From contig JAEZYR010000098.1 of assembly GCA_023442635.1 (NCBI GenBank), forward strand, positions 1 to 7,797: DNA of 7,797 nucleotides, written 5' to 3'. The DNA comes from Bacillota bacterium (GTDB taxonomy: Bacteria; Bacillota; Clostridia; Saccharofermentanales; Fastidiosipilaceae). How positions within the stretch are numbered: position 1 is the stretch's first letter; each line of letters opens with the position of its first letter. The notes below the pieces were generated by a model. The model worked only from the letters and a program-made list of their open reading frames with translations, did not search any database and was not told where the DNA came from. This document shows, one piece after another, positions 1 through 6,151 of this stretch. Position numbers and translations under genes: made by a program.

Positions 1-1
1 T

Positions 2-1381
2 AGCCTTCCGCCAGAATTAGCCAAGCAACGCCAGCACATTTTGCAGCGGCAAATCGAAATCAGCGCCCTCAAAAAGGAAGCAGACCCCCGCGCCCAGCAA
101 AAAGTTGAGCTGCTTGAAAAAGAGGTCGCAAACGAAAAGGAACTTTATGATCAGGCCTTTGCCAGTTGGCAAGCAGGCAAGGCGCAAGTCGAAGCTGTCC
201 GCCAGCTCCAGGCCCAGATTGATCTCAAGCGCCAAGAAATCGCAGAGGCCGAGCGTCAATATGACTTCGAACGGCTCAGTGAGCTGCGCTATGGTGATAT
301 GGCTCGCTTGCAACAAGAGCTAGAAGCTGCCAAAGAAAAAGCTAAAGCAGCTGGTTCAGTTCGAGAAGAAGTGAGCGAGGAGGATGTGGCTGAAGTCGTT
401 TCGCGTTGGACTGGCATCCCTGTCAAGCGCTTAGTCGAAACGGAGCGCGAGCGCATTCTGCATCTAGCCGAACGTCTGCACCAACGGGTCATCGGTCAAG
501 ATGAAGCCGTCCAGCTAGTAGCCGACGCCATTTTGCGCGCAAGAGCTGGCCTCAAAGATCCTGAGCGCCCAATTGGCTCTTTTATCTTCCTAGGGCCAAC
601 GGGCGTGGGCAAAACAGAGCTGGCTCGCCAGTTAGCTGCTGAACTCTTCGACCAGGAGAGCAGCCTGATTCGCCTTGATATGAGCGAATACATGGAAAAG
701 TACAGTGTCTCTCGCCTCATCGGCGCGACACCAGGTTATATAGGTTACGAAGAAGGTGGGCAATTGACCGAAGCTGTCCGCCGTCGCCCCTACAGCGTCT
801 TGCTTTTTGACGAGATCGAAAAGGCCCACCCTGATGTCTTCAACATCTTGTTGCAAGTACTCGACGCAGGACGCCTCACGGACGGCCAAGGCCGCACGGT
901 TGACTTTCGCAACTGCCTTATCATTCTGACCTCCAACATTGGCTCTGACCTGTTGTTGGATGCTTGTCAGGAAGGGGAGCTCTCAGACAAGCTTCGTCAG
1001 CAGGTGCTCGCTAGACTGCAGCAGCAGTTCCGTCCAGAGTTCCTGAATCGCATCGACGAGACCGTTTTGTTCACGCCCCTGCAAAAGGATGAACTGAGAT
1101 CGATTGTCTCTCTGCAGGTTCAGCAGTTAAACGAGCGACTCAAGGATCAAGACATCGTTTTGGAATTTACAGACAAAGCCATCGATCTGATCCTAGAGAA
1201 GAGCTATGAGCCTCAATATGGTGCCCGTCCTCTTCGCCGTTACCTCCAACGCGAAGTCGAAACCTCACTCGGCCGCGCGCTTTTGTCGGGAGCCCTTACA
1301 GCTGGCACCATCGAAGTAGACTGCGACTCAGATGGCCACTTCGTCTTTCACAGCAAAGAACAGCTGGCCTCCACCCTCTAA
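2..1381 (+). CDS. clpB: ATP-dependent chaperone ClpB (disaggregase), C-terminal part, cut by left window edge
   Basis: ClpB is a cytoplasmic hexameric AAA+ machine that pulls proteins out of aggregates together with DnaK/DnaJ/GrpE. The reading frame is open from base 2, so 459 residues are visible, a little over half of a usual ClpB of about 860. The first ~110 residues are the charged coiled-coil middle domain that separates ClpB from ClpA/ClpC. It is followed by the linker RWTGIPVKRL and the second AAA+ module: Walker A GPTGVGKT (fragment residues 198-205), Walker B VLLFDE (D270, E271), the block HPDVFNILLQVLDAGRLTDG, sensor-1 region TSNIGS, NRIDE, and the sensor-2 motif GARPLRR (407-413). 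The C-terminus after it is short, as in other ClpB proteins. All key residues of the module are intact and there is no frameshift. The start, the first AAA+ module and any heat-shock promoter lie outside the window. A terminator follows about 25 bases after the TAA stop. Confidence 0.97.
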   Translation, partial: SLPPELAKQRQHILQRQIEISALKKEADPRAQQKVELLEKEVANEKELYDQAFASWQAGKAQVEAVRQLQAQIDLKRQEIAEAERQYDFERLSELRYGDMARLQQELEAAKEKAKAAGSVREEVSEEDVAEVVSRWTGIPVKRLVETERERILHLAERLHQRVIGQDEAVQLVADAILRARAGLKDPERPIGSFIFLGPTGVGKTELARQLAAELFDQESSLIRLDMSEYMEKYSVSRLIGATPGYIGYEEGGQLTEAVRRRPYSVLLFDEIEKAHPDVFNILLQVLDAGRLTDGQGRTVDFRNCLIILTSNIGSDLLLDACQEGELSDKLRQQVLARLQQQFRPEFLNRIDETVLFTPLQKDELRSIVSLQVQQLNERLKDQDIVLEFTDKAIDLILEKSYEPQYGARPLRRYLQREVETSLGRALLSGALTAGTIEVDCDSDGHFVFHSKEQLASTL

Positions 1382-1405
1382 TCAGAACCCAAGTGTCCGG
1401 GAGCA

Positions 1406-1454
1406 ACGACCCCAGCAAGCTGCCTCAAAGCTGTCTGTTGGGGTCGTCATTTTG
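1406..1454 (+). terminator. Rho-independent terminator of clpB
   Basis: The arms ACGACCCCA (1406-1414) and TGGGGTCGT (1439-1447) pair perfectly over 9 bp. An inner AGCT/AGCT pairing (1418-1421 with 1429-1432) extends the hairpin. It is followed by CATTTTGTCTTC, a modest T-rich tail. Its place 25 bases after the clpB stop, and the separate Shine-Dalgarno and possible promoter of the next gene, support its being the end of the clpB transcript. Confidence 0.8.
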
Positions 1455-1477
1455 TCTTCTATACTTGCGCTTCTGTC

Positions 1478-1506
1478 TTGAGCTAGCTCTAGCCTGCTGT
1501 AAACCC
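1478..1506 (+). repeat. Intergenic motif, copy A (shared with 6152-6195)
   Basis: This stretch holds a perfect 10-bp palindrome GAGCTAGCTC (1480-1489) within TTGAGCTAGC, then AGCTCTAG (1485-1492), CCTGCT (1493-1498) and GTAAACCC (1499-1506). The same blocks occur in the same order between the binding-protein and ATPase genes, with extra bases between them. Both copies follow a hairpin by 10 to 30 bases. The function is unknown, and two short copies may be chance. Confidence 0.3.
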
Positions 1507-1530
1507 TAATCTGTCCTAGACGAGACCCCC

Positions 1531-1557
1531 TTGACATGGGTATCATCTGCATAAGTT
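1531..1557 (+). promoter_or_regulatory. Possible sigma-70 type promoter for the aldolase gene
   Basis: A consensus -35 box TTGACA lies at 1531-1536. The best -10 candidate, TAAGTT (1552-1557), is a weak match with a short 15-base spacer. The -35 box lies inside an imperfect inverted repeat, GAGACCC (1522-1528) against GGGTATC (1538-1544), which could be an operator. The perfect -35 and the location between a terminator and a gene with its own strong ribosome site favour a promoter here, but the -10 assignment is unsure. Confidence 0.35.
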
Positions 1558-1562
1558 ACTTC

Positions 1563-1587
1563 GTCTTCTTGTTTTGCCCAAGAAGAC
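1563..1587 (+). repeat. Perfect 9-bp inverted repeat in the aldolase leader
   Basis: GTCTTCTTG (1563-1571) and CAAGAAGAC (1579-1587) are perfect reverse complements around a 7-base loop, TTTTGCC. The element ends 16 bases before the Shine-Dalgarno GGAGG (1604-1608). It is not a terminator, since no T tract follows. It could be an operator for a dimeric repressor just downstream of the promoter, or an RNA hairpin in the 5' leader affecting stability or translation. Confidence 0.5.
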
Positions 1588-1614
1588 TCCCCACAAATAG
1601 CTTGGAGGTGTCTC

Positions 1615-2604
1615 ATGTCCCCTAGTTTCCCACGTATACCTGAACAGCAAATGGAACAAATCAAGCTGTATGGTCTTGTACCCCTCGTCACCCTGGAGGA
1701 TCCTGCTGACGCAGTCCCTCTGGCCAAGGCGCTGCGCGATGGTGGTGTACCCGTTGCCGAAGTCACCTTCCGTACAGCAGCTGGCGCTGAAAGCATGCGC
1801 CGCATCCATGCCGAAGTGCCTGAAGTCTTGCTAGGTGCTGGTACGGTGCACACGGTCGCTCAAGCCAAAGAAGCCGTCGACTGTGGCGCCAGCTACATCG
1901 TAACCCCTGCTTTCAATCCCAAGGTTATTGATTGGTGCTTAGAGCATCAGATCGATGTCTTGCCAGGTTCTGCCACCCCTCGCGACTTTGAAGAAGGTCT
2001 GGAGAAGGGCCTTAAAGTCCTAAAATTTTTCCCAGCCTCTGTCTACGGTGGTGTTGCTGCCCTGAAAGCGATTGCTGGCCCCTTTGCTGATCTGAGCTTC
2101 CTGCCAACAGGTGGCGTCGACAGCAAAAACATGGCTGAGTATCTGGCCCTCAAAAATGTCGCAGCCGTTGGCGGTTCCTTTATCTGCCCGAGCAGCTATG
2201 TCAAAGCCAAGGACTGGGTGGGGCTTGAAGGCCATATCCGCAGCCTCATCGCCCAAATGTCACAACTGGAGCTGGCACACATTGGCGTTAACCCCCACGA
2301 CGAGCAGCAGTTCCAAGGCGCCCTCGCTCAGCTCGTCAGCTGCTTGCAGTTGCCTCAAAACGATCACAGTATTTCTTCGTTCGTGGGCGACGGCATTGAG
2401 CTGATGAAGCCTGGCGCTGGCCGTGGCGAACATGGTCACATCGGCTTTGTGACACCTCAGCTGGAGCGCGTGGTCTACTATGCCCAAAGACGCGGGATTG
2501 CCTTTGATGAAGATTCCGCTCGCTATGATGCCAAGGGTCGCTTAACTTTCGTCTATTTCAAAGATCCCGTCGCTGGCTTCGACGTCCATCTCATCCAGAA
2601 GTAA
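1615..2604 (+). CDS. eda: KDPG/KHG aldolase fused to a C-terminal VOC/glyoxalase-like domain
   Basis: The 329-residue protein has two parts. Residues ~13-213 are a complete class I 2-keto-3-deoxy-6-phosphogluconate / 4-hydroxy-2-oxoglutarate aldolase, which cleaves KDPG to pyruvate and glyceraldehyde 3-phosphate. It shows EVTFRT with the general base E49 and R53, GAGTV (74-78), the Schiff-base lysine K137 in KFFPAS, and the phosphate-binding stretches PTGGV (164-168) and VGGSF (185-189). Stand-alone Eda proteins are about 205-215 residues. The extra ~110 residues (ELAHIGVN at 219 to the end) have the alternating strand pattern of one vicinal-oxygen-chelate module, with H222, E262, GEHGHIGFVT (271-280) and a closing GFDVHLI. 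The extension may be a regulatory or second-substrate domain, or a second enzyme; its chemistry is not evident. ATG 1615 is chosen for GGAGG six bases upstream. No kdgK, uxa or edd neighbour is visible, and the gene looks monocistronic. Confidence 0.9.
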   Translation: MSPSFPRIPEQQMEQIKLYGLVPLVTLEDPADAVPLAKALRDGGVPVAEVTFRTAAGAESMRRIHAEVPEVLLGAGTVHTVAQAKEAVDCGASYIVTPAFNPKVIDWCLEHQIDVLPGSATPRDFEEGLEKGLKVLKFFPASVYGGVAALKAIAGPFADLSFLPTGGVDSKNMAEYLALKNVAAVGGSFICPSSYVKAKDWVGLEGHIRSLIAQMSQLELAHIGVNPHDEQQFQGALAQLVSCLQLPQNDHSISSFVGDGIELMKPGAGRGEHGHIGFVTPQLERVVYYAQRRGIAFDEDSARYDAKGRLTFVYFKDPVAGFDVHLIQK

Positions 2605-2619
2605 ACGAAGTTCCACACC

Positions 2620-2652
2620 AAAAAGAGACCGCCCAAGGCGGTCTCTTTTTTA
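2620..2652. terminator. Bidirectional Rho-independent terminator between convergent genes
   Basis: The GC-rich core GAGACCGCC pairs perfectly with GGCGGTCTC around the loop CAA (2634-2636). It is flanked by five A on the left and a T run on the right, so it reads as a terminator on both strands. It ends the aldolase transcript (16 bases after its stop) and can also end transcription of the small minus-strand gene whose stop is at 2689-2691. Confidence 0.93.
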
Positions 2653-2688
2653 TTCCAATAAACAAGCGATCCAAGCGCCGTAAACGCG

Positions 2689-2913
2689 TTATATCAACAG
2701 GTCTAAAACTGCAGTCAAAAGGCCCTGCCGCTCAGCCGTTCTGCGCGTTCTTTTCCAAACTCTTTCGCCTGCCTTGACGCTCGCTCGTCCACGGCGAAGT
2801 TGTTTCTGCATTCGAGGAGATTGCAGGGCTTCATAACAGGCCTTGCTCAATGTATAGATACCAGCAAGCGTCACCACCGTTCGCAAACAACGCATCGATG
2901 TCTTCAGTCGCAT
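2689..2913 (-). CDS. Small, highly basic hypothetical protein (74 aa)
   Basis: I do not recognise this protein. The case for a real gene is translational: AAAAGGAG (2921-2928, minus strand) lies seven bases before ATG 2913, the frame ends with TAA, and a bidirectional terminator follows 36 bases later. The product has 17 Arg/Lys against 4 Asp/Glu. Residues ~10-30 (LRTVVTLAGIYTLSKACYEA) are mildly hydrophobic and could be a membrane or membrane-surface helix. Residues 34-62 are an Arg/Lys-rich, probably helical stretch, and the end (LLTAVLDLLI) is hydrophobic again. Such a make-up suits nucleic-acid or anionic-membrane binding, but that is inference. It lies 162 bases downstream of the AraC gene in the same direction with no clear terminator between, so it may be read through from there. 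TAGAAT (minus strand, 2956-2961) could be a -10, without a good -35. Confidence 0.6.
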   Translation of the reverse strand: MRLKTSMRCLRTVVTLAGIYTLSKACYEALQSPRMQKQLRRGRASVKAGERVWKRTRRTAERQGLLTAVLDLLI

Positions 2914-3075
2914 ACAGCAGCTCCTTTTCTAAATATAACGATTATTTCCTTTTTTATTCTAAACCACCATGAAAAATTCCGTAGTCATGACGAAATCTTT
3001 CTAAGATCTTATCTTCCTTGCAAGCACAAGCCAAGAAGCTTCCGTGCCCGTAAGTCTCGAGAGGGCCTATCGGCT

Positions 3076-3984
3076 TCAATCATTTTCCTTGCGCAGCTGA
3101 TCCAAAAATTCTTGAGGCCCTATACCAAATTCTGCCTTAAAGCCACGGTAGAAGGAGGAGTAACTCGTGAATTGGAATTGCTCCAAAATAGACTTGATAC
3201 TATGCCCATGTTCCAGAGCCTGGCGCATCAGATAAAAACGCTTTTTGCGAATAAAGGCAGCCAGTCCGACCCCTATTTCCTCGCTAAAACATTTTGACAA
3301 GTAAGAGCGGCTGATATAAAAGCGCGCCACAAGATCCTCAATCCTTATCGGTTCCGTAATATGCCGCTCGATGTAACTCAGCACCTCGTATAGCAGTTGA
3401 TTCTTGCCGCTGTCGACAACTTGCGGCTCTGGGATGAAGTGTTTGTTTTCGCCTTGAAAAAGCTTGGCTCGGCTAATTTTGACCAAAAGCTGAATAATAT
3501 CCGCAATCCCCAGCAAATCAGCTGCAAAGGCATCCGATTGGGAATCAAGATAGATGCTCTGAAGATGCCGCCTGATTTCTTGGCGTAAGTCAGCGGAGGG
3601 TCGAAGGGCTGCCTGCCCGAGCAAGGTCTTATCAAAGGGCGCCATCAAATCCGATCGCATCGAAGACAAGCGCTCCAAAAAGGGTTTGTCTAACCAGAGT
3701 ACATAGCGTTCATAAGGATCGCCCCACTCCGTTTCAATCCGCGCCTCATGCTGGACACCTGGTGGAATGAGGATGACATCGCCTGGCTCCAATTCATACA
3801 GGCGTGCGTCTACATAGTAGGAGACCTTGCCCGCCACCAAGAAGTAAAGTTCGTAATAGTCGTGGCGATTGGACAGAATATGCGTCACATTGCTATCGCG
3901 ATTGTAGTAAATCTCATAGTCGCGAAAGCGCATGGGCCTTTTGTGAAAATAAGGCGTAGGCTCTGCAATGATCGCACGGCGCAT
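3076..3984 (-). CDS. AraC-family transcriptional regulator with N-terminal cupin domain
   Basis: A cytoplasmic DNA-binding regulator of 302 residues, the usual length of cupin-type AraC proteins. The N-terminal sensor has the cupin pattern HDYYELYFLVAGKVSYY (H41, E45), then EPGDVILIPPGVQHEA (66-81, with H79), where a small ligand would bind. Residues ~200-299 hold the double helix-turn-helix: a first HTH around RIEDLVARFYISRSYLSKCF, the connecting helix, then SIKSILEQFQFTSYSSFYRG and FKAEFGIGPQEF, the typical family ending. On the minus strand TTG (3987) and ATG (3984) are adjacent and in frame. ATG is chosen because GGAGG lies nine bases before it, but TTG at six bases is possible and adds one residue. 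The gene is divergent from the phosphatase-ABC operon, 150 bases away, and is its likely regulator. The signal it senses cannot be told. Confidence 0.93.
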   Translation of the reverse strand: MRRAIIAEPTPYFHKRPMRFRDYEIYYNRDSNVTHILSNRHDYYELYFLVAGKVSYYVDARLYELEPGDVILIPPGVQHEARIETEWGDPYERYVLWLDKPFLERLSSMRSDLMAPFDKTLLGQAALRPSADLRQEIRRHLQSIYLDSQSDAFAADLLGIADIIQLLVKISRAKLFQGENKHFIPEPQVVDSGKNQLLYEVLSYIERHITEPIRIEDLVARFYISRSYLSKCFSEEIGVGLAAFIRKKRFYLMRQALEHGHSIKSILEQFQFTSYSSFYRGFKAEFGIGPQEFLDQLRKEND

Positions 3985-4134
3985 CAACCCTCACCTCCCC
4001 CAGGTCAGCAATCAAAGTTTCTTTCTAGCCCAAGTTTACCCAAAGCCAAAGACAAAATGCAAACAAAATTCAACATTTAGGCCTACCTAAGCTAAGCTCT
4101 GCACAGCAAAATAACCTTAAAGGAGGTGATATTT
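3985..4134. promoter_or_regulatory. Divergent control region between the AraC gene and the ABC operon
   Basis: This 150-base region must contain the promoters of both transcripts. The middle (about 4041-4075) is strikingly C/A-rich on the + strand, with CAAA at 4041, 4047, 4053, 4060 and 4064, then CAA at 4071, so spaced mostly 6-7 bases. Next come the palindrome TAGGCCTA (4078-4085), an inverted pair TTAGG/CCTAA (4077-4081 and 4086-4090), and the direct repeat CTAAG-CTAAG (4087-4096). I see no convincing -35/-10 pair towards the phosphatase gene, as expected for an activator-dependent promoter. Operator assignment is inference. Confidence 0.5.
4119..4130 (+). promoter_or_regulatory. Very strong ribosome binding site that decides the phosphatase start
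   Basis: AAAGGAGGTGAT is a 12-base perfect complement of the 3' end of Bacillota-type 16S rRNA. The in-frame GTG at 4126-4128 lies inside this element and so cannot be the start in practice. The in-frame CTG at 4135 lies eight bases after GGAGG, at ideal spacing. There is no ATG, GTG or TTG in a suitable position downstream. Confidence 0.8.
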
Positions 4135-4980
4135 CTGGAGATTATTGAGAAATTCACCAAAGGCAAGTGTCCAAATCGAAACTCGGATGACTGTCTTTAT
4201 CTCGGTGAAAATTTTGTCGCTGTTATTGATGGCGTCACAGCCAAAGGACATTTTACCCTCAATAACAAAAGCACAGGCTGTCTAGCTGCCGAATTGGTCA
4301 CACAAGCTCTCGATCAATTGGACGCCGATGCGGATCTTGATTGCATTTTGCATCATCTAGAGAAAGTTTTTCAGGACTTTTATCACAGCCATACGTTCGA
4401 AGAAGACAAGCAGCAATTCGGTCCTCAGGCTGTGATGGTGCTCTATAGCCAGGCCAAGCGCTGCATTTACCTCATCGGTGATTGCCAATGCCTCGTCGAT
4501 GGTGTCCACTACACAGCACCGAAGGCTTCAGATCTGATCTTAGCTCAGTTGCGCAGCTTGCTCCTGCATATTACCCAAGAAGAGCAGGGCTTCAATCAGA
4601 TTACAGATCTCGCCCCCAAAGATCTTCAGGCTGCTCGCCAGCATATCGAAGGCATTATTCTGCGTTCGACTTGCTTCGCCAACAAAAATTGTCCTACGTG
4701 GGGCTACGCTGTGATCAACGGCGAGAAAATCCCCCATGAACTTGTTCAAGTCATTGCGTTGGATTCTGGCAGTCATGAGATTGTACTGGCTTCAGATGGC
4801 TATCCCCAGCTTTTGCCCACACTGCAAGCAAGTGAGGCAGCCTTACAAGAACTTTTGCACAGCGATCCACAATGTGCCGATGCCAATCCTCAGACCAAGG
4901 GGCTTGCCTGTGGCGCTGAGAGTTTCGATGATCGCAGCTACATTCGCCTAAGCATCCCAGCCTTAAGTCCAAATCAGTAA
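4135..4980 (+). CDS. PP2C-like serine/threonine phosphatase domain protein, first gene of ABC operon
   Basis: A 281-residue protein with the PP2C (PPM) pattern of widely spaced acidic motifs. Residues N16-D19 are followed by FVAVIDGVTAKGH (27-39, D32-G33, in place of the usual DGMGGH), then AVMVLY...CIYLIGDCQCLVDG (GD at 115-116), IVLASDGYPQLLP (SDG at 220-222) and a late FDDRSYIRL (D265/D266, where the family has DN). The metal-binding acidic residues thus seem present, though the first motif is divergent and ~100 residues, mostly helical-looking, separate GD from SDG. There is no signal peptide or membrane segment, so it acts in the cytoplasm. The family removes phosphate from Ser/Thr in proteins; the substrate here is unknown. 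The start is CTG 4135, set by the ribosome site; the next gene begins 13 bases after the stop, implying co-transcription. A catalytically inactive or small-molecule phosphatase is possible. Confidence 0.75.
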   Translation: MEIIEKFTKGKCPNRNSDDCLYLGENFVAVIDGVTAKGHFTLNNKSTGCLAAELVTQALDQLDADADLDCILHHLEKVFQDFYHSHTFEEDKQQFGPQAVMVLYSQAKRCIYLIGDCQCLVDGVHYTAPKASDLILAQLRSLLLHITQEEQGFNQITDLAPKDLQAARQHIEGIILRSTCFANKNCPTWGYAVINGEKIPHELVQVIALDSGSHEIVLASDGYPQLLPTLQASEAALQELLHSDPQCADANPQTKGLACGAESFDDRSYIRLSIPALSPNQ

Positions 4981-4993
4981 AAGGAGATTCTCT

Positions 4994-6094
4994 ATGAAAA
5001 AAGGATTTCGTATTTTCAGTCTAGCCCTAGCTGTCCTAGCGGCCTGTACAGCTTGCCAAAAAGGCGCTTCACCCTCAGGTCAAGCTTCTGGCAGCAAGGA
5101 TCTCAAAGAGATTCTAAGCGCCAAGCCCAGCGGCCAAAAAATTGTCGTGGCGACCAACAACAACGGTGACGTGCGCGAAAAGTGGCTAAAAGATAAGGCC
5201 CAGGCTGCTGGCTTCAACATCGAAGTTGTGCCCCTTGGCGGCGCTGCCATCGCTGCTCGTGTCATCGCCGAAGTCAACAATCCGACTCTTAACGTTGTCT
5301 GGGGTCCATCTGAAGAGCAATTCTCTAGCATGATCGAAAAGGAGAGCCTGGCTCCCTTTACCCCAGATTGGGCCGACAAGGTCAAAGACGCTGGCAAGCC
5401 GAACGGTTTCTCTTGGGCCTATGAGATTCAGCCCAAAATGCTCTTGGCAAACCCTGACCTCTACAATGAGCAAAATATCCCTAAGTCCTATAACGACCTC
5501 TGGGAGAAGCCTGAATTCAAGGGCAAGTACGCCGTCCCTACCAAGTTTGATGGCACAACGGATCGCTCCATCGTCGGCAACATCCTCGGACGCTACCTCG
5601 ACAAAAATGGCGAGCTCGGCGTTTCAGAAGAAGGCTGGAAAGCCATCAAAGCCTTCTTTGACAACGGCTACAAAACCCCAGCAGGTGAAGATGCCTTCGC
5701 CAATTTCGTGAGCGGCAAGACCCCGATCACTTACATCTACGCAGCTGGCATCAAGCCTAAGAGTGAAGCTTTTGGTCTTCAGAAGCCAGCCATCCTCTGC
5801 TTTGTCAAAGAAGGCGAGCCCACCAACGCCAACCAGCTTGGTGTCGTCAAAAACAGCAATCCTGCCATCCTCGAAGAATCCATGCGCTTTGCCAACTGGC
5901 TCGGTTCAGCTGAACCCATGGGCGACTACACGGCTCTCAATGGCAACCTGGTGGCCAATGTCGATGCGCAGAGCAAGATGGTTCCCCTGGCAAAAGAAAT
6001 TTTGGATAACTACAAGGCGTCAGACCTAGATTGGGACTACATCAACAAGATGATGGACGAGTGGGCAGCCAAAATTCAGCTGGAAATTTTCTAA
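4994..6094 (+). CDS. ABC transporter solute-binding lipoprotein (Fe3+/AEP/thiamine/sugar-phosphate type)
   Basis: A 366-residue extracellular binding protein that delivers substrate to the importer encoded downstream. It begins with a lipoprotein signal peptide: KK, a hydrophobic stretch (residues 7-16) and the lipobox LAAC with C18 as lipidation site (a second Cys at 21), then a Ser/Gly-rich linker to about residue 35. The mature part follows the cluster that holds FbpA, AfuA and 2-aminoethylphosphonate binders: KIVVATNNNG, the cross-over region VVWGPSEEQFSSMIEKESLAPFTP, WEKPEFKGKYAVPTKFDGTTDRS, and late on KEGEPTNANQLGVVKNSNPA. Iron binders use a tyrosine pair in the second lobe; here TYIYAAG (Y247, Y249) is near that place but is not the YY motif, so iron is unproven. 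AAGGAG seven bases before ATG fixes the start. A 10-bp hairpin lies just after the gene. Confidence 0.88.
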   Translation: MKKGFRIFSLALAVLAACTACQKGASPSGQASGSKDLKEILSAKPSGQKIVVATNNNGDVREKWLKDKAQAAGFNIEVVPLGGAAIAARVIAEVNNPTLNVVWGPSEEQFSSMIEKESLAPFTPDWADKVKDAGKPNGFSWAYEIQPKMLLANPDLYNEQNIPKSYNDLWEKPEFKGKYAVPTKFDGTTDRSIVGNILGRYLDKNGELGVSEEGWKAIKAFFDNGYKTPAGEDAFANFVSGKTPITYIYAAGIKPKSEAFGLQKPAILCFVKEGEPTNANQLGVVKNSNPAILEESMRFANWLGSAEPMGDYTALNGNLVANVDAQSKMVPLAKEILDNYKASDLDWDYINKMMDEWAAKIQLEIF

Positions 6095-6112
6095 TTTCTT
6101 TCCTCCCGAAAA

Positions 6113-6149
6113 GCAGCCTCTCAAGTGCGTCTTGAGAGGCCGCCTTTTA
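6113..6149 (+). terminator. Hairpin between binding-protein and ATPase genes (leaky terminator or mRNA stabiliser)
   Basis: GCCTCTCAAG (6116-6125) and CTTGAGAGGC (6131-6140) pair perfectly over 10 bp with a 5-base loop. Two further G-C pairs (6113/6143 and 6114/6142) lie beyond one mismatch. Only four T follow (CCTTTTAC), so termination should be partial. Hairpins at this place in ABC operons are commonly linked to higher levels of the binding protein than of the membrane parts. The ATPase gene lies 70 bases further on with its own strong ribosome site. Confidence 0.65.
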
Positions 6150-6151
6150 CT

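Noticed and set aside
1541..1546. TATCAT as a -10 box for the aldolase gene
   Set aside because: It resembles TATAAT, but the sequence 17 bases upstream (AGACGA) is not a -35 box; the TTGACA box pairs better with a later -10.
3018..3049. Hairpin GCAC...GTGC downstream of the AraC gene as a terminator
   Set aside because: The stem is short and bulged and no T tract follows on the minus strand.
2800..3297. Open frame of 165 codons on the plus strand with a TTG start
   Set aside because: It runs antisense through the small basic gene and the 3' end of the AraC gene, has no ribosome site, and looks compositionally unlike a protein.
4126..4134. GTG at 4126 as the start of the phosphatase-like gene
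   Set aside because: The codon is part of the Shine-Dalgarno element itself, leaving no spacing; CTG 4135 fits far better.
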